From Mucilaginibacter endophyticus (GTDB lineage: Bacteria > Bacteroidota > Bacteroidia > Sphingobacteriales > Sphingobacteriaceae): DNA of 64,000 nucleotides. Shown here one piece after another: positions 8,854 to 17,682 of this stretch. Every line of letters starts with the position of its first letter. Within the stretch, counting starts at the first letter, position 1. Below the pieces are notes generated by a model. That model was not told the DNA's origin and did no database searches. It saw nothing but the letters and a program-made list of their open reading frames with translations. The stretch covers positions 558,001 to 622,000 of the forward strand of contig NZ_QPCG01000002.1 in NCBI RefSeq assembly GCF_003351025.1. The letters run 5' to 3'. A program made the translations under genes and the position numbers.

Positions 8854-11049
8854 TTAGTTTCCTAACTCTGACATAAACTTGATACGCATCAATTGTACCT
8901 CTTCGCGCGTGTAATCATCGCTGCCAAGCTCTGCTAATGCTTCATCGATAGAATCGGCTTCGGCAGTACGGAAATAATCAAATACTTCTTCCTGCTTATC
9001 CTCGTCAATTACCTCATCAATGTAATAGTTCAGGTTAAGCTTTGTACCCGAGTTAACAATAGTTTCAACTTCTTTCAGGATCTCCTCATACGTAAGACCT
9101 TTTGAAGCAGCAATATCATCCAGGTTTAAATGCCTGTCAATATTTTGGATGATAAATACCTTAAGCGCCGACTTATTAGCCGCGCTTTTGATTACCATAT
9201 CAATAGGGCGGTCAATATCATTATCCTCTACGTATTTCTGAATCAGATCAGTAAAGGGCTTTCCGAATTTTAAGGCCTTACCTGCACCAACACCCGAAAT
9301 CTGTTTCAGTTCTTCGGTATTGATTGGATAGTGGGTACACATTTCTTCCAAAGACGGATCCTGGAATATTACAAACGGAGGCAATCCTTTTTGTTTGGCC
9401 AGCTTTTTACGCAGCTCCTTAAGCATTTGCAGCAATTGCGTATCAAGCGCGCCTCCGCTTTGTTTTGGCCCGTCATCGTCGCTATCATCGTCGGTAGCTT
9501 CCATAACTTTATTTAAAACAAAACGAATACTATGCGGATTGTCGATAAAGGAATTCCCGCTTTTGGTAAGCCTTAACAGTCCGTATTGGTCAATATCCTT
9601 TGAAATATAGTTATTGAGCAAAGCTTGCCTTAAAAGTGAATTCCAGAGGTTTTTTCCCTGCTCTTTGCCCGCGCCATAATAATCAAGGTGATCATGCTCA
9701 TAATTTTTGATCTGCGCGTTTTCTTCGCCCATCAATATGCTGATGATGTGGTGATCATCAAACTTCTCACCTATGTGCTTGATCAGGCTTAGTGCCCTGT
9801 GCAGGTGTTCTTCAGCATCAAAATGATCTTTGTGCGTGCAGCAGTTATCGCACATATTGTTACAGCCCGCCTCATTAAAGTTTTCACCAAAATAATGCAG
9901 CAATTGCTTACGGCGACAAACTGAAGATTCACAGTAATCAATAACCTCTTTAAGTATCTGGGTACCTATTTCGCGTTCTGAAACAGGTTTATCCTTCATG
10001 AATTTCTGAAGTTTATCAATATCTTTTTCTGAATAAAAGGCAACGCAAACACCTTCGCCTCCGTCGCGCCCAGCCCTTCCGGTTTCCTGGTAATACCCTT
10101 CCATACTCTTAGGTACATCGTGGTGTATTACGTAACGAACATCGGGTTTGTCGATACCCATACCGAAGGCGATAGTAGCAACAATAACGTCAACATCTTC
10201 CATCAGGAATTTATCTTGAGTATCGGCACGTACTTTAGGATCAAGCCCGGCATGATATGGCAGGGCCTTCACGCCATTAAGATTGAGTACCTCTGCCACT
10301 TCCTCCACCTTTTTACGGCTAAGGCAATACACTATACCAGATTTTCCCTGATTTTGCTTAACAAATTTTACAATCTCTTTTATAACGTTGCGCTTAGCCC
10401 TTACTTCGTAAAAGAGGTTACCGCGGTTAAAAGATGATTTAAATACAGTAGCGTTATTCATTTGCAGGTTTTTTTGAATATCCTGCTGAACTTTTGGAGT
10501 AGCTGTGGCTGTTAAAGCAATGATAGGTATATTTTCGCCTATGTTGCTGATCACCTGGCGTATTTTACGGTATTCGGGTCTGAAATCATGACCCCATTCC
10601 GAAATACAGTGAGCCTCGTCAACGGCAACAAACGATACATGATTCAGGCGTAAGAAATCGATATTTTCCTGCTTAGTTAGTGACTCCGGTGCAACGTACA
10701 GCAATTTGGTTTTACCGGCTAGTACGTCTTCCTTAACCCTGGCTATTTCTGATTTTGTAAGTGATGAGTTTAAAAAGTGGGCTATACTATCTGATCCTCC
10801 AAACGCCCTGAGCTGATCTACCTGATTTTTCATCAAGGCTATCAGTGGTGAAATTACGATGGCTGTGCCATCGCTCATCAAGGCTGGTAACTGATAACAC
10901 ATCGATTTGCCGCCACCGGTAGGCATGATAACAAATGTGTCATTGCCGGCCAGGATGTTGGTTATTATCGCTTCCTGTTCTCCCTTAAAATTATCAAACC
11001 CGAAAAAATTCTGGAGATTGTCAAATAGCGATTTCTTTGTTTCTATCAT
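8854..11049 (-). CDS. recQ: ATP-dependent DNA helicase RecQ
   Basis: The 731-residue superfamily 2 helicase unwinds DNA 3' to 5' in recombination and fork repair. Walker A is MPTGGGKS (residues 42-49), and the DEAH box and adjoining aromatic-rich loop are VDEAHCISEWGHDFRPEY. Motif VI contains YYQETGRAGRDG. A zinc-binding module follows (CRRKQLLHYFGENF, then CNNMCDNCC), then a winged-helix RQC domain. An HRDC domain (about 535-615, LPPFVIFQDPSLEEMC) and an acidic C-terminal helical region complete it. The length is that of long Bacteroidota RecQ. It is divergent from the guanylyltransferase gene, with a 258-bp AT-rich gap in which I see no clear promoter box. Confidence 0.97.
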   Translation of the reverse strand: MIETKKSLFDNLQNFFGFDNFKGEQEAIITNILAGNDTFVIMPTGGGKSMCYQLPALMSDGTAIVISPLIALMKNQVDQLRAFGGSDSIAHFLNSSLTKSEIARVKEDVLAGKTKLLYVAPESLTKQENIDFLRLNHVSFVAVDEAHCISEWGHDFRPEYRKIRQVISNIGENIPIIALTATATPKVQQDIQKNLQMNNATVFKSSFNRGNLFYEVRAKRNVIKEIVKFVKQNQGKSGIVYCLSRKKVEEVAEVLNLNGVKALPYHAGLDPKVRADTQDKFLMEDVDVIVATIAFGMGIDKPDVRYVIHHDVPKSMEGYYQETGRAGRDGGEGVCVAFYSEKDIDKLQKFMKDKPVSEREIGTQILKEVIDYCESSVCRRKQLLHYFGENFNEAGCNNMCDNCCTHKDHFDAEEHLHRALSLIKHIGEKFDDHHIISILMGEENAQIKNYEHDHLDYYGAGKEQGKNLWNSLLRQALLNNYISKDIDQYGLLRLTKSGNSFIDNPHSIRFVLNKVMEATDDDSDDDGPKQSGGALDTQLLQMLKELRKKLAKQKGLPPFVIFQDPSLEEMCTHYPINTEELKQISGVGAGKALKFGKPFTDLIQKYVEDNDIDRPIDMVIKSAANKSALKVFIIQNIDRHLNLDDIAASKGLTYEEILKEVETIVNSGTKLNLNYYIDEVIDEDKQEEVFDYFRTAEADSIDEALAELGSDDYTREEVQLMRIKFMSELGN

Positions 11050-11307
11050 TATTTTAACAAATTCTTAAATTGTATTTAAAAGTTTAAAGTAACAAAATTT
11101 TCTAAATAAACGATGGATTTACTTTTAAATTTTGTGTAAAAATGATGATTAAATGAAAAACAATTTCTTTAATTACTCATTTAAAATACCAGTCAAATTG
11201 GCATTTAACTATGCTGTTAAATTATTTAGCAACACTTAATGGATAATTAACAAATTAATACACATTTTTACGGTCGATATACCAAATTTTAAATTCTTTA
11301 CTTTCTC

Positions 11308-12393
11308 ATGAATAAAAACTATTATGCGATAATTATGGCAGGAGGGATTGGCAGCCGCTTTTGGCCGATAAGCCGTACATCGCACCCTAAACAGTTTATC
11401 GATATACTTGGTACCGGTAAAACTTTAATACAAAATACCTACGAACGATTCCTGAAAGTATGTCCCAAAGAAAATATTTACATCGTTACTAACGAAAACT
11501 ATACAAAACTTGTAAAACACCAGCTTCCCGATTTGGAGGATCAGCAGATCCTTACAGAGCCCGTAATGCGTAACACAGCACCGTGCGTTGCCTACGGCTG
11601 TTTTAAAATTGAAAGCCTTAATCCGGATGCGGCCATTGTTGTGGCCCCTTCAGATCAACAGATTCTCGACGAAGATGCCTTTGTATCAGCTATCGAAAAA
11701 TCTTTGCAAACAGCATCTTCAAATGATTACCTGATAACCCTGGGCATTAAACCATCAAGGCCCGATACCGGTTACGGGTACATTCAATATACAGACAATG
11801 TTATCAATGATGAGTTTCATAAAGTAAAAACCTTTACCGAGAAACCAACCCTGGAGATTGCTAAAACCTTCATCCAAAGCGGCGACTTTTTATGGAACGC
11901 AGGCATCTTTGTTTGGTCGGCAAAAGCTATTGTGAAAGCCTTTGGCCAACACCTGCCCGAAATGCACGAAATTTTTGCTGACGCCAGACCGGTTTATAAC
12001 TCAGACGATGAAAAACCTTATGTTCATAAAGCATACCAGCAATGCGTTAACATCTCGATAGACTACGGCATTATGGAAAAAGCCGATAACGTGTACGTTT
12101 TACCATCGGATTTTGGATGGAGCGATCTGGGCACCTGGGCTTCTATATATGACCTTGCCGAAAAAGATTATGTAGGGAATGCTGTGATTCCGGCCGAAAA
12201 AGTGATCATGTACGATTCATCAAACTGTATGGTAAATGTACCGGGTGAGAAACTGGTAATACTACAAGGCCTACACGATTTTATCGTAGTAGAATCAAAC
12301 AATTCCCTGCTCATTTGCCCTCGCGACCAGGAGCAAAACATCAAGCAGGTTGTTGCCGATGTAAAAAATAAATTTGGAGCTAAGTATATTTAG
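11308..12393 (+). CDS. manC: Mannose-1-phosphate guanylyltransferase
   Basis: The 361-residue enzyme makes GDP-mannose from mannose-1-phosphate and GTP for polysaccharide synthesis. The N-terminal pyrophosphorylase signature is MAGGIGSRFWPISR (residues 10-23), with HPKQF directly after. The nucleotide loop VAPSDQQI and the product-site stretch FTEKPTLE are present, then GDFLWNAGIFVW. It has only the nucleotidyltransferase and short beta-helix regions. The phosphomannose isomerase cupin domain found in long bifunctional ManC is absent. The 3' end carries a GAGATTAG-type element starting 4 bases after the stop. Confidence 0.92.
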   Translation: MNKNYYAIIMAGGIGSRFWPISRTSHPKQFIDILGTGKTLIQNTYERFLKVCPKENIYIVTNENYTKLVKHQLPDLEDQQILTEPVMRNTAPCVAYGCFKIESLNPDAAIVVAPSDQQILDEDAFVSAIEKSLQTASSNDYLITLGIKPSRPDTGYGYIQYTDNVINDEFHKVKTFTEKPTLEIAKTFIQSGDFLWNAGIFVWSAKAIVKAFGQHLPEMHEIFADARPVYNSDDEKPYVHKAYQQCVNISIDYGIMEKADNVYVLPSDFGWSDLGTWASIYDLAEKDYVGNAVIPAEKVIMYDSSNCMVNVPGEKLVILQGLHDFIVVESNNSLLICPRDQEQNIKQVVADVKNKFGAKYI

Positions 12394-12396
12394 TAT

Positions 12397-12471
12397 TTAG
12401 AGATTGGAGGCTGGAGATTAGAGATTAGTTAAAGGCCATTTTTCTAATCTCCAATCTCTTATCTCTAATTA
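12397..12471. repeat. GAGATTAG-type inverted repeat between convergent manC and rlmB
   Basis: The left arm is about 12397-12428 and the right arm about 12444-12471. Each reads GAGATT-rich in the sense direction of its own gene. The left arm begins with TTAGAGATTGGAGG, which recurs exactly at 42995-43008. The right arm covers the rlmB stop codon. It probably works as a bidirectional terminator and belongs to a family seen elsewhere in this window. Confidence 0.65.
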
Positions 12472-13235
12472 ACTGACAACGAGCGTTGTCTTATCGCCTC
12501 GTACAAGATGATCCCTGTTGACACGGAAACGTTCAATGATTCTATTTCGCCAAACATAGGGATCTTGGCCAGGTGATCTGAGATGCGAATGATTTCGTTA
12601 CGGATACCGTCTTCTTCCGATCCCATCACTATAGCAGTAGGTACGGTATAATCAGGCTTGTAAATATTATCCTGCGTTTTTTCTGTACAGCAAACCAATT
12701 GCAAGCCCGATTCCTGCAGAAAGCGTACAGTTTGCATAAAATTATCATGTCTGCAAACAGGGATCTTATATAATGCTCCGGCAGATGTCTTGATGGCATC
12801 CGGATTGATCTGGGCCGAACCTTTAGCCGGGATCACAATGGCGTGTACTCCTGCGCATTCGGCAGTACGGGCGATAGCACCCATGTTTCGCACATCGGTA
12901 ATGCTGTCTAAAACCAAAATTAAAGGCGTCTCCCCTTTCTCAAATACCTCTGGTATAATGTTCTCGATCTTCTGATAAACAATGGGCGAAATTACAGCAA
13001 TAACCCCCTGGTGGTTTTTCTGGGTAATGCGGTTCAGTTTTTCAATCGGGACCTGCTGTGCTGTTATCTGGTACTCGTTCATGAGCTCTTTAAGCTCCTG
13101 AATCAAGCCTCCGCTAATGCCTCTTTGTATAAATAATGCCTCGATCTCTTTACCCGAACGGATAGCTTCCACTACCGCCCTGATACCAAAAACCATTTGA
13201 TTGCTTTCGCGCTGAGGCCTTGAATTAAATGCCAT
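12465..13235 (-). CDS. rlmB: 23S rRNA 2'-O-ribose methyltransferase, RlmB/TrmH (SpoU) family
   Basis: The 256-residue SPOUT methyltransferase uses SAM to 2'-O-methylate ribose in rRNA. The N-terminal substrate-binding domain (MVFGIRAVVEAIRSGKEIEALFIQ) matches RlmB. The knot domain has all three SpoU motifs: RNMGAIARTAECAGVHAIV, AIVMGSEEDGI, and IESLNVSVSTGIILYEAIRQR. The last places the Ser and Asn used in catalysis. The exact target (Gm2251 in E. coli) is inferred from family membership. A CAAAAGTA box (reverse of TACTTTTG) sits 19 bases upstream of the ATG. Confidence 0.9.
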   Translation of the reverse strand: MAFNSRPQRESNQMVFGIRAVVEAIRSGKEIEALFIQRGISGGLIQELKELMNEYQITAQQVPIEKLNRITQKNHQGVIAVISPIVYQKIENIIPEVFEKGETPLILVLDSITDVRNMGAIARTAECAGVHAIVIPAKGSAQINPDAIKTSAGALYKIPVCRHDNFMQTVRFLQESGLQLVCCTEKTQDNIYKPDYTVPTAIVMGSEEDGIRNEIIRISDHLAKIPMFGEIESLNVSVSTGIILYEAIRQRSLSVN

Positions 13236-13254
13236 TTTATGATTTGAATTTTGG

Positions 13255-13262
13255 CAAAAGTA
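13255..13262 (-). promoter_or_regulatory. -7 promoter box of rlmB
   Basis: Read on the minus strand this is TACTTTTG, matching TAnnTTTG, 19 bases before the rlmB ATG. No -33 partner was found. Confidence 0.5.
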
Positions 13263-13408
13263 GCTATATTAATTGATTAAGCCGTTATTGAACTGATAAC
13301 CCTTTTCGGTTTATCGCCGTTTACCCACTTATGCTATCAACATCGCAAAACTTTATTAACATCGGTTCAAATATCTGAAAATCAAACCTTCCAAACTTCC
13401 TTAAAAAG

Positions 13409-13426
13409 TTATCCACACCCGGGTGT
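13409..13426 (+). promoter_or_regulatory. DnaA-box-like 9-mer fused to a 12-bp palindrome upstream of dnaB
   Basis: TTATCCACA (13409-13417) equals the classical DnaA box. It runs into ACACCCGGGTGT (13415-13426), a perfect palindrome. The rest of the 305-bp gap between rlmB and dnaB (13236-13540) holds the two promoters and nothing else I can name. A single box does not make an origin, but it could let DnaA act on dnaB. Confidence 0.35.
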
Positions 13427-13500
13427 TTATTAAAAAGCTTTAAATTATCGCCCTGTGTATGATTATTTTAAAATGTCGATACACTATGTTAGGTGTTTAC

Positions 13501-13533
13501 TTTGCCCGGCGAAACATTTTTTGTATATTTTTG
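13501..13533 (+). promoter_or_regulatory. Full -33/-7 promoter of dnaB
   Basis: TTTG (13501-13504), a 21-base spacer, then TATTTTTG (13526-13533) form a canonical Bacteroidota promoter. It ends 7 bases before the ATG at 13541, giving a leader of only a few bases. It also rules out the longer reading that would start at 13493. Confidence 0.75.
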
Positions 13534-13540
13534 TACCCTT

Positions 13541-15109
13541 ATGAGTTTTGAGAATAACAACCAGTATAACAAGCCGAACACATTTGAACGCCGTAGCCGG
13601 ATCACCAATCCAACTCCATTTATCGGGGGTGGCAAATTGCAGCCTCAGGCTACGGATTTGGAGGAGGCTGTTTTAGGTGCGCTCATGCTGGAGAAAGATG
13701 CCCTTTCATCAGTTATAGATGTTTTAAAGCCAGAAGTTTTTTACCAGACCAATCACCAAAAGATCTTTTCTGCCATAAAAATCCTGTTTGAAAAAACACA
13801 ACCTGTAGATATCCTTACCGTTACTGCCGAATTGCGCAGGTTAGGCGAGCTTGAAATGGTTGGCGGCGCCTACTATATTACCGAACTTACCAGCCGTGTT
13901 GCATCGGCAGCAAATATCGAGTTTCACTCACGTATCATCATCCAGAAATTCATTCAACGGGAGCTGATCCGTATCTCTACAGAAGTGATCAACAATGCGT
14001 ACGAGGATACTGCCGACGTATTCGACCTGTTGGATATGGCTGAAAAGAACCTGTTTGAAATTGCACAGAGTAACTTACGCAGGGATGCCCGTAATATGGA
14101 CGATCTGGTACATGAGGCCTTGCGTGATATCGAAGCACTAAAAGATAAGAAAGATGGTTTAACAGGTGTCGCATCCGGCTTTACAGGCCTTGATCGTATG
14201 ACCTCAGGCTGGCAAAAATCAGATTTGGTGATCATCGCGGCTCGTCCGGCGATGGGTAAAACAGCCTTCGTATTAAGTTGCGCCCGTAACGCGGCGGTTG
14301 ACTTTGACAAACCCGTGGTTGTGTTCTCGCTCGAGATGTCGTCGGTACAGTTGGTTAATCGTTTGATTGCAGGTGAAGCCGAAATTGAGCAAGAAAAGAT
14401 CCGTAAAGGCACACTTGAAGAATGGGAATGGCAACAGGTCCACTCCAAAATTGGCCGACTTGAAAAAGCTACTTTCATTATTGATGACACTCCGGCCTTA
14501 AATATATTCGAGTTCAGGGCAAAATGCCGTCGTTTAAAATCGCAATATGATATCCAGTTAATCATCATCGACTACCTTCAACTAATGCATGGTAAAGCCG
14601 AAGGTAAAGGTGGTGGTGGTAACCGTGAGCAAGAGATCAGTAGTATTTCACGTGCTTTAAAATCGGTTGCCAAGGAGCTTAGTGTACCGGTTATCGCACT
14701 TTCGCAGCTAAGTCGTGCGGTAGAGAGCAGGCCGGGTAACTCAAAAAGGCCAATGCTTTCAGACTTACGTGAATCGGGCGCTATTGAGCAAGATGCCGAC
14801 ATGGTACTGTTCCTTTACCGTCCGGAGTATTACGGTTTAACTGAGGATGAAGATGGTAACCCAACCCAGGGTGTTGGTGAGGTTATCATCGCCAAACACC
14901 GTAACGGTGAAACAGGTACGGTACGACTGAAATTCGTGGGTAAATACGTTAAATTCGCTAACCTCGAAGAAGGTATGGACGGTTTCCCTCCTCCTGCTGG
15001 AGGTAATGCTTTCGCAGGCCTTGCTCCTTCTCAGGATTTTGAAAAACAAAGCAACTTTATTATCCGTCCTTCAAGAATGGATGATATGGACGATGAGCCA
15101 CCGTTTTAA
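13541..15109 (+). CDS. dnaB: Replicative DNA helicase DnaB
   Basis: The hexameric helicase that opens the replication fork is read here as 522 residues starting MSFENNNQ. An upstream in-frame ATG at 13493 is rejected because the promoter lies inside that extension. The N-terminal domain begins QATDLEEAVLGALMLEKDALS. The RecA-like domain has Walker A ARPAMGKTAF, the loop VVVFSLEMSSVQLVNRL, and Walker B LIIIDYLQLM. The arginine-finger region SKRPMLSDLRESGAIEQDADMV is present, then HRNGETGTV. The gene is complete and free of an intein. It is convergent with chrA, with an inverted TTTCGGATTT-type repeat between them. Confidence 0.96.
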   Translation: MSFENNNQYNKPNTFERRSRITNPTPFIGGGKLQPQATDLEEAVLGALMLEKDALSSVIDVLKPEVFYQTNHQKIFSAIKILFEKTQPVDILTVTAELRRLGELEMVGGAYYITELTSRVASAANIEFHSRIIIQKFIQRELIRISTEVINNAYEDTADVFDLLDMAEKNLFEIAQSNLRRDARNMDDLVHEALRDIEALKDKKDGLTGVASGFTGLDRMTSGWQKSDLVIIAARPAMGKTAFVLSCARNAAVDFDKPVVVFSLEMSSVQLVNRLIAGEAEIEQEKIRKGTLEEWEWQQVHSKIGRLEKATFIIDDTPALNIFEFRAKCRRLKSQYDIQLIIIDYLQLMHGKAEGKGGGGNREQEISSISRALKSVAKELSVPVIALSQLSRAVESRPGNSKRPMLSDLRESGAIEQDADMVLFLYRPEYYGLTEDEDGNPTQGVGEVIIAKHRNGETGTVRLKFVGKYVKFANLEEGMDGFPPPAGGNAFAGLAPSQDFEKQSNFIIRPSRMDDMDDEPPF

Positions 15110-15111
15110 TC

Positions 15112-15188
15112 TAATTTCGGAATTTGGATTTTCGATTTCGGATTTATTAAATGTAAAACTCCGAAATCGAAACTCCGAAATCCCTAAT
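15112..15188. repeat. TTTCGGATTT-type inverted repeat between convergent dnaB and chrA
   Basis: The left arm (about 15112-15146) starts 3 bases after the dnaB stop and contains the 16-mer TTCGATTTCGGATTTA at 15131-15146. The same 16-mer is found exactly at 51276-51291. The right arm (about 15160-15188, CTCCGAAATCGAAACTCCG) reaches the chrA stop. The pairing is imperfect but extensive. Confidence 0.6.
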
Positions 15189-16387
15189 CAAAATATCATC
15201 CCCAAAATCACACCGATAATAATCACTATCGGTGTTTTTATTTTGGTGAAATGCAATACGAGGAACGTGCCTATCATCAGTACGTAGGCTATCCAGTTTA
15301 GGCCAAAAGGTTTAACCAGCAAGATCAGGGCAGTCGCCATAAAACCTACAGCTACCGCGTTAATACCACTTAAAGAGTTTTTTATGCGGGTTATCTTTTT
15401 CAAATCTTCCCAGAAAGGCACTATAAATAGTATCAATATCAGCCCGGGAGTATTGATGCCGATAACAGCAACCAGGCTACCAATCACCTGCCCCCAAATG
15501 TTATAACCTTTATTACCAAGGGTTATTCCCCCTAAAAACGAGGTAAAGGAGAAAGTTGGCCCCGGTAAAGCCTGCTGAAGTGCGTAACCGGATAAAAATT
15601 CTGACCGGCCCAAATAATGTTTTACCTCAACAAATTCGGTATACATTAAGGGAACAAGCACCTGGCCCCCGCCAAAAATTAGGATACCGTTACGATAAAA
15701 GTTCTCGAATAAGCGGATTGGCAAGCTGAAAGGAGATGTTTGATTAACCAAAGCACCCAATGCCGCAAAAAACAATAATATACCGACGAAGTACCCTACT
15801 TTATTGGGATTTACATTTGAATAAAGTTTGACCCTCAGCTCGTTTTCATGCTGCTGCGTTTCCATCGCTGATGAAATAATCCCTCCAAGTAATATCAAAA
15901 GCGGGAAAGCATAAGCATTTTGCAGGATCAGTGTAACAATTAACGAACCGACTGCAAGCATTCTGCTCACCTTTGTTTTTAAAAACTTATTGGCAAATGT
16001 ATATGTTGCGTAGGCTACGATACCTACAGCGATCGGCTGTACATAACTGATTACATGAGCAAATTTAGCCTTATTAGCAAACATATTATAACTGATTGCA
16101 GCCATACACATAATGGCCGCCGAAGGCAAAATCCAAATCAGGAATGTGATGATAGCCAGTCGTAACCCTCCTACTTTCCAGGCTATCCCAACCAGCGTTT
16201 GGGTTGATGAAGGACCGGGTAAAACCTGTGATAAGGCGTTGAGCTCCATTAGTTCATCCTCGGTAATATATCTCCGCTTTTCAACAAACTCGCGCAGCAA
16301 AACCGCTATGTGGGCTTGAGGGCCACCAAAAGCGGTAAAAGTATAGATCAGCACATCCCTTAGGAACACAAGTTGCCGTTGTTTCAT
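15188..16387 (-). CDS. chrA: Chromate transporter ChrA
   Basis: The 399-residue membrane protein is a full-length, two-halved CHR family transporter. These export chromate at the expense of the proton gradient. Each half has the family motif: FGGPQAHIAVLL (about residue 20) then QVLPGPSSTQT in the first, and IFGGGQVLVPLM (about 235) then QALPGPTFSFTSFLGG in the second. About ten to twelve hydrophobic helices are visible. The gene is single, with no chrB-type regulator beside it, so it may serve basal tolerance or another anion. Confidence 0.9.
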   Translation of the reverse strand: MKQRQLVFLRDVLIYTFTAFGGPQAHIAVLLREFVEKRRYITEDELMELNALSQVLPGPSSTQTLVGIAWKVGGLRLAIITFLIWILPSAAIMCMAAISYNMFANKAKFAHVISYVQPIAVGIVAYATYTFANKFLKTKVSRMLAVGSLIVTLILQNAYAFPLLILLGGIISSAMETQQHENELRVKLYSNVNPNKVGYFVGILLFFAALGALVNQTSPFSLPIRLFENFYRNGILIFGGGQVLVPLMYTEFVEVKHYLGRSEFLSGYALQQALPGPTFSFTSFLGGITLGNKGYNIWGQVIGSLVAVIGINTPGLILILFIVPFWEDLKKITRIKNSLSGINAVAVGFMATALILLVKPFGLNWIAYVLMIGTFLVLHFTKIKTPIVIIIGVILGMIF

Positions 16388-16528
16388 TTGCTAAAGCTGT
16401 TCATAGTTTATAGATGATGGTTAATGGGGACAATATTATAGCGGAAACACTATGGTTATTTCAAACAACTCACAAAAGAATGAAATGGTTAAGAAATACT
16501 CAAAATTGCCATGATCCATGAACTAAAA

Positions 16529-16870
16529 TCAATAATCGTCATCGTCTTCTTCAAAACCCATTGCCTGCCTGTATACCGCCTGCAATTCAGAAAAAGCATG
16601 GTTATCGCGCTTTTCTTTGGTCACTTTCATGCCGGTTTCGTAAGTTTTAATGGCATCGTCCTTACGGTTTAGCGCTTCATAAAGCTTACCTAAATGATAA
16701 TAGGTGCCCACATAACCGGGGTGGTTATTTACAAGGTCTTCATAATAGGCAAGCGCCTTATCTATCTCATTCAGACGCAGATATTCTGTTGCAAGGGCGT
16801 ATTTCAGAAACTCGTCATCCGGTTCATTTTTTATAAATTCCAACAGCTTATTCAATCTGCTCAACTCCAT
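16529..16870 (-). CDS. Small TPR protein with acidic tail
   Basis: The 113-residue protein is two to three tetratricopeptide helices pairs: DEFLKYALATEYLRLNEIDKALAYYEDLVNNHP, then VGTYYHLGKLYEALNRKDDAIKTYETGM. It ends in EEDDDDY. There is no signal peptide, so it is a cytosolic protein-protein interaction module. The partner is unknown. It is divergent from etfB, with the two starts only 45 bp apart. Confidence 0.85.
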   Translation of the reverse strand: MELSRLNKLLEFIKNEPDDEFLKYALATEYLRLNEIDKALAYYEDLVNNHPGYVGTYYHLGKLYEALNRKDDAIKTYETGMKVTKEKRDNHAFSELQAVYRQAMGFEEDDDDY

Positions 16871-16892
16871 TTTAAACTCTATCTTTTTTAAT

Positions 16893-16900
16893 TAAATTTG
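16893..16900 (+). promoter_or_regulatory. -7 promoter box of etfBA
   Basis: TAAATTTG matches TAnnTTTG and lies 15 bases before the ATG at 16916. It covers a TTG at 16898 that would otherwise extend the reading frame, which supports the ATG as the true start. Confidence 0.6.
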
Positions 16901-16915
16901 CAAAAACCTATTGAT

Positions 16916-17653
16916 ATGAAGATTCTGGTATGTGTAAGTAATGTTCCTGATACCACCACAAAAATAACTTTTACTGATAACAACACGCAATTTAATACAA
17001 ACGGTGTTCAGTTCATACTAAACCCCTATGATGAAATAGCTCTCGCACGCGCCATTGAATTAACCGATGGCGGTAAAGGTACGGTAACGGTAATTAACGT
17101 TGGTGACGCAAGTACAGAGGCCACTATTCGTAAAGCTTTGGCAATTGGCGCTACTGATGCAGTACGTGTAAACGCTAAACCTCACGATGCCTGGTATGTA
17201 GCGTATCAGATTGCCCAATATGTAAAAGCAAACCCATTTGATCTGATCCTGACCGGCCGTGAGTCTATTGATTATAACGGATCGAAAGTTGCCGGTATGC
17301 TTGGCGAGTTGCTTGATATTCCATCTGTATCTATCATCAAAAAATTAGATGCCGGTGACACTGAAGCAACCGTTGAACGCGAGATTGAAGGCGGTAAAGA
17401 AGTGTTAACTATCCCCTATCCTTTTGTGGCGGGCGCTGCCGAAGGTGTGGCTGAACCTAAAATACCTAACATGCGTGGCATCATGTCGGCGCGAACCAAG
17501 CCGCTTGCTGTTATTGAGCCGACTGAAGTTAAAACCTTTTCGGAAATTGTTAGTTATGAAACACCTGCCCCTCGTGGCCAGGTGAAACTTGTAGCTGCCG
17601 ACGATACCGCCAAACTGGTTGAGCTGCTGCATGCCGAAGCTCGTGTAATATAA
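16916..17653 (+). CDS. etfB: Electron transfer flavoprotein beta subunit
   Basis: The protein is 245 residues from MKILVCVSNVPDTTTKI, the normal N-terminus of EtfB. It pairs with EtfA to carry electrons from acyl-CoA dehydrogenases to the quinone pool. The family signature is NPYDEIALARAIELTDGGKGTVTVINVGD, followed by LAIGATDAVRV and the stretch GRESIDYNGSKVAGMLGELL. The AMP-binding half of the dimer is formed here. etfA follows after 29 bp, so the two form an operon. Confidence 0.95.
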   Translation: MKILVCVSNVPDTTTKITFTDNNTQFNTNGVQFILNPYDEIALARAIELTDGGKGTVTVINVGDASTEATIRKALAIGATDAVRVNAKPHDAWYVAYQIAQYVKANPFDLILTGRESIDYNGSKVAGMLGELLDIPSVSIIKKLDAGDTEATVEREIEGGKEVLTIPYPFVAGAAEGVAEPKIPNMRGIMSARTKPLAVIEPTEVKTFSEIVSYETPAPRGQVKLVAADDTAKLVELLHAEARVI

Positions 17654-17682
17654 ATTATGATCTAAATCACTAACAGATAACT

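Noticed and set aside
13493..13540. Longer DnaB start at 13493
   Set aside because: The extension overlaps a full -33/-7 promoter (13501-13533) and adds residues not typical of DnaB. ATG 13541 fits better.
13236..13540. Replication origin next to dnaB
   Set aside because: There is only one DnaA-type box, with no cluster, no AT-rich unwinding repeat array and no dnaA or dnaN gene.
16898..16915. TTG start for etfB six codons upstream
   Set aside because: The TTG lies inside a -7 box, and the EtfB N-terminus MKILVCV starts at 16916.
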